Source of the DNA: Pelagophyceae sp. CCMP2097
Lineage: Eukaryota; Sar; Pelagophyceae
Direction of reading: 5' to 3'
DNA length: 18,320 nucleotides
NCBI GenBank assembly: GCA_026770575.1
Contig: MU657348.1
Span: 60,458 to 78,777, forward strand
The notes under the pieces were generated by a model, which saw only the letters and a program-made list of their open reading frames with translations, had not been told where the DNA came from and made no database searches. Position numbers and translations under genes: made by a program. Of this stretch, positions 16,267 through 18,320 are shown piece by piece. The number at the start of each line of letters is the position of its first letter. Positions within the stretch are counted from its first letter, which is position 1.

Positions 16267-16634
16267 TAGAGTAAAAGTCAATTTAAGAACCGGCTAAGCG
16301 GAAAAAAAATCAGCGGCCCGGCGACACCGTTGTTTGCGGTTTTGACGCTGCCAGGAGACGCGTCTGGATCCCTTCCACCCACCCCCAAATCATGGCGTCC
16401 GCGTAGGACCTCTGTGAGAAATTTAGCATAGGCAGAGTCCGGACCGACCATCGGTTCTTTAAAAACGCCGGTCAGATTAAGAACCGGGTCCCTGGAGCCG
16501 GATAATATCCCAACAAGAGATTTAATGGATTTTAATTGGGTCTTATAAATGCCTTATTGAGATATTGAACGTCTTTTGTCGATTTTTTCGTCGGTTCTTA
16601 AATTGACCAGGTTCTTAAATTGACTATTACTCTA
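16267..16634. mobile_element. MITE-like non-autonomous DNA transposon, 368 bp
   Basis: Terminal inverted repeats at 16267-16291 and 16610-16634 match at 24 of 25 positions. The left one begins tagagtaaaagtcaatttaa. Each ends in TA at the outer edge, so a TA target-site duplication is likely, as for Tc1/mariner-type elements. The right end carries a second copy of the inner TIR part (ggttcttaaattgac at 16593-16607 and again at 16610-16624). The inside has no coding frame and contains partial echoes of the motif ('cggttcttt', 'attaagaaccggg'). It would be mobilised by a transposase encoded elsewhere. Confidence 0.8.
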
Positions 16635-16727
16635 CGAAAAATGGGTGTTTTTTTAGACCCCTTTTTTTGGAAAACCCGGAGGCATGGGTCCCACAAGCCA
16701 CATCGTCGCGACCCATGGAACGGCCAA

Positions 16728-18197
16728 TCAGCGTGATTTAAGGTGCGTTATCTCGTATGGGGCGAGCTTGAGGGCGCTCTCGAGGCCCGCCGGCATGGCC
16801 GTCGAGTTGTGGAGGCGGCGCCAGTGCGCCTTCATGTTGTAAGACCAGACGGCGGGGCGCTTCTTGTCCTTGCGCTTCCTGGAGGCCTCCGTGCCGGGCA
16901 GCTTGTGGTCTTCCTGAGCGAGGTTGGGGTGGCAGGCGGGGCAGACGATGGGGCGGTTCGTTGACGGAGACTTCTTCGACGACTTTGCTAAAGCAGCGGC
17001 AGTGAACTTGCCACAGCGGGCGAGGGTCTCGCAGTCCGCCGTGGGCGCAAAAGACGTGCATGCGATGCGCGGTTGGTAGCTGCTGCTCGTCTTCTCGATG
17101 AATGCCGGGCACTCCGACGCGGGGCCGTAGCACAGGGGGTACATCTCAGGATACGGCACCGTAATGGGCGTGTGGAGAACGTGGTGCGCTGCGTGCATCA
17201 AGCTGGTGCCCACGTCGGCGAGCTCCCTGGAGCAGCCGACAAACGGGCACGAGCGGCCAGCGTTTGCGCGCGACAGGAGCACCTTACGCAGCTCCGTTGT
17301 GAAGAGGCGCGCGCCCGACGTGTCGCGGTGCGCGACGTTCCCGGGCGCCGTCGTCAAAACGTCGATGGCGCCCGGCTCGTCCGCGACCCGGAGCCAGAGC
17401 GCCGTCGCGACGTCGTTGAGGCCTTCAACATCGGCGACGAGCTTAATGCCGCCGTCGGCCGTGTCTTTCTCGGCGCGGAGCGTCAGCGGCAACAGCGCCG
17501 AGCCGACGACCTGAAGCTCATTGTGGCTCGACACACCGACGGAGTAGAGGGCGCCGTCCCGGGCAGTCGCCGCGAGCGGCCGCACGCAGGCCGAGGACCT
17601 GGAGTCCGCGAGCTCCGCCGGCGTCAGGCCCGACGTCGAAGCGTTTGCGCCGTGCGGCGCCCACAGCGACACGACCTCGGCGAGCACGACCGCCGGGATC
17701 TTCTCGATAAAGAGGAGGACCGCAATATAGTCGTAGACGTGGACTTTCTCGGCGTCCGCCGAAATAGTGTCGACGGCGTCGCTCGTGCGCGGGCCACCGT
17801 GCAACGGCGCGTTCACGATGGCGGCGCCGCTCGTGCGCGGGAATCCGTGCAACGGCGCGTTCGCGACGCGGCCGCCACCGACGCCCGTGCGCACCGTCGT
17901 CTTTCGGAGCTCACGTGACCGGCCCAGTTCCTTCAAGAGGCTCGCGACGTACGTGCGCTCGCCCGCCTTTCTCTCGGGGTGGTCCGTGATGTAGGTCGGC
18001 TGCTTGATCTCTTTCGGGTCAACCTCCAGGTTCTCCTCAAACTCACGCGCGTCGTCGTCGGCGCCCTGCGCGTCGTCGTCGACGCCCTGCGCCGTGTCGT
18101 CGGCGCCCTGTGCCGCGTCGTCGGCGCTCTGCGCCTCGTCGTTGGCACCCTGCGCCGCGTCGTAGGCGCCCTGTGCCGAGTCGTTCGCGTCAATGTG
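16728..18197 (-). CDS. 3' part of a Cys/His-rich host protein of unknown function
   Basis: An uninterrupted frame from a stop at 18198-18200 to the stop at 16728-16730, about 489 codons without a Met near its start, so the 5' exon or start is likely upstream. A short-repeat region (DDAAQGA units) leads to EENLEVDPKEIKQPTYITDH and the main body. Counted from the Leu codon at 17936, a duplicated NAPLHGxPRTS occurs at about 25-52. A C-x4-C and HAAHH cluster lies at about 230-255, further Cys at about 269-308, CPACHP at about 332 and WSYNMKAHWRRLH at about 364-376, giving a C2H2-like layout (CxxC...HxxxxH). This end recalls zinc-finger tails of transposon-associated proteins in fungi and algae, but no family can be named. 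It may be a host gene or part of a mobile element. Codon choice is strongly GC-biased like the flank. Confidence 0.6.
   Translation of the reverse strand, partial: HIDANDSAQGAYDAAQGANDEAQSADDAAQGADDTAQGVDDDAQGADDDAREFEENLEVDPKEIKQPTYITDHPERKAGERTYVASLLKELGRSRELRKTTVRTGVGGGRVANAPLHGFPRTSGAAIVNAPLHGGPRTSDAVDTISADAEKVHVYDYIAVLLFIEKIPAVVLAEVVSLWAPHGANASTSGLTPAELADSRSSACVRPLAATARDGALYSVGVSSHNELQVVGSALLPLTLRAEKDTADGGIKLVADVEGLNDVATALWLRVADEPGAIDVLTTAPGNVAHRDTSGARLFTTELRKVLLSRANAGRSCPFVGCSRELADVGTSLMHAAHHVLHTPITVPYPEMYPLCYGPASECPAFIEKTSSSYQPRIACTSFAPTADCETLARCGKFTAAALAKSSKKSPSTNRPIVCPACHPNLAQEDHKLPGTEASRKRKDKKRPAVWSYNMKAHWRRLHNSTAMPAGLESALKLAPYEITHLKSR
18051..18189 (-). repeat. 21-bp tandem repeat, about 6.6 copies
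   Basis: Units of the form gtcgtcggcgccctgtgccgc repeat at 21-bp spacing with a few substitutions. In the frame of the downstream gene (-) each encodes DDAAQGA-type heptads without a stop, giving an acidic, Ala/Gln-rich linker. In another frame they give a basic TRRRAPT repeat, which is a shadow. Confidence 0.8.
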
Positions 18198-18200
18198 TCA

Positions 18201-18320
18201 CGTCTCTCCGTGCGACCGCGCCCCCGAGGCAGCGGGGCGTGCTGCGGGCGTTCCGACGTACCTCGGCATCGCCCTCGTCGGCGTCCGCGACGCGGCCGTT
18301 CCAGTGCAGCAGAGTTATGG
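18201..18320. other. GC-rich window end, nothing supported
   Basis: Probably an intron or upstream exon of the minus-strand gene. No motif or clear splice pair can be set within the remaining bases. Confidence 0.3.

Noticed and set aside
17073..17918. Plus-strand 281-codon Arg-rich frame
   Set aside because: It is a shadow of the minus-strand Cys/His-rich gene, which has the more natural composition.
17933..18193. Minus-strand TRRRAPT repeat protein
   Set aside because: It is the alternate frame of the 21-bp repeat. The DDAAQGA frame runs on into the downstream gene and is preferred.

Overview
The window joins two very different kinds of DNA. Positions 1 to about 14,810 are AT-rich, with long A and T runs and nearly every reading frame broken. 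From about 14,815 to 18,320 the sequence is strongly GC-rich. The left part carries a recognisable set of virus genes: a protein-primed family B DNA polymerase with YDIET, DxxSLY-type, KxxYG and YDTDS motifs, an FtsK/HerA-type (A32-like) packaging ATPase with Walker A and B, a probable double-jelly-roll capsid gene, and a large block of collagen-like and repeat-rich fibre genes. This set points to an endogenised Polinton-like virus, Maverick or adintovirus-type element. The GC-rich part looks like chromosome of a eukaryotic host, perhaps a protist or alga. The host cannot be named from the sequence.

Layout. 1-212: tail of a collagen-like and coiled-coil fibre gene cut by the window edge. 374-5100 (+): decayed fibre genes with a Gly-X-Y stretch, repeated shaft modules, a 63-bp tandem repeat, a 215-bp tandem duplication and a 147-bp repeat. 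5171-5521: two small divergent genes that are still open, a membrane protein (-) and a basic peptide (+). 5603-8256 (+): four probable structural genes ending in the capsid gene. 8279-9091 (+): a small ORF, then the packaging ATPase. 9192-10274: a basic protein with a bZIP-like stretch (+), a charged protein with an Asp/Ser tail (-) and a short ORF (+). The last two start back to back inside a perfect inverted repeat. 10234-14139 (-): GIY-YIG nuclease remnant and DNA polymerase. 14232-14807: about 150-bp tandem repeats ending in an inverted repeat with 54-nt arms. This is probably the element's right end.

Together the genes would have supplied replication (polymerase), packaging (ATPase), capsid and host attachment (fibres). 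No integrase, protease or left terminus is seen, so the element probably continues to the left. Frameshifts and stops show it is a fossil as a whole, although several small genes and all polymerase signature motifs remain legible.

The GC-rich flank holds a possible gene end against the junction (14809-15180, -), a well-bounded 368-bp MITE-like transposon (16267-16634), and the 3' part of an unrecognised Cys/His-rich protein gene (16728-18197, -) with 21-bp repeats at its 5' side.
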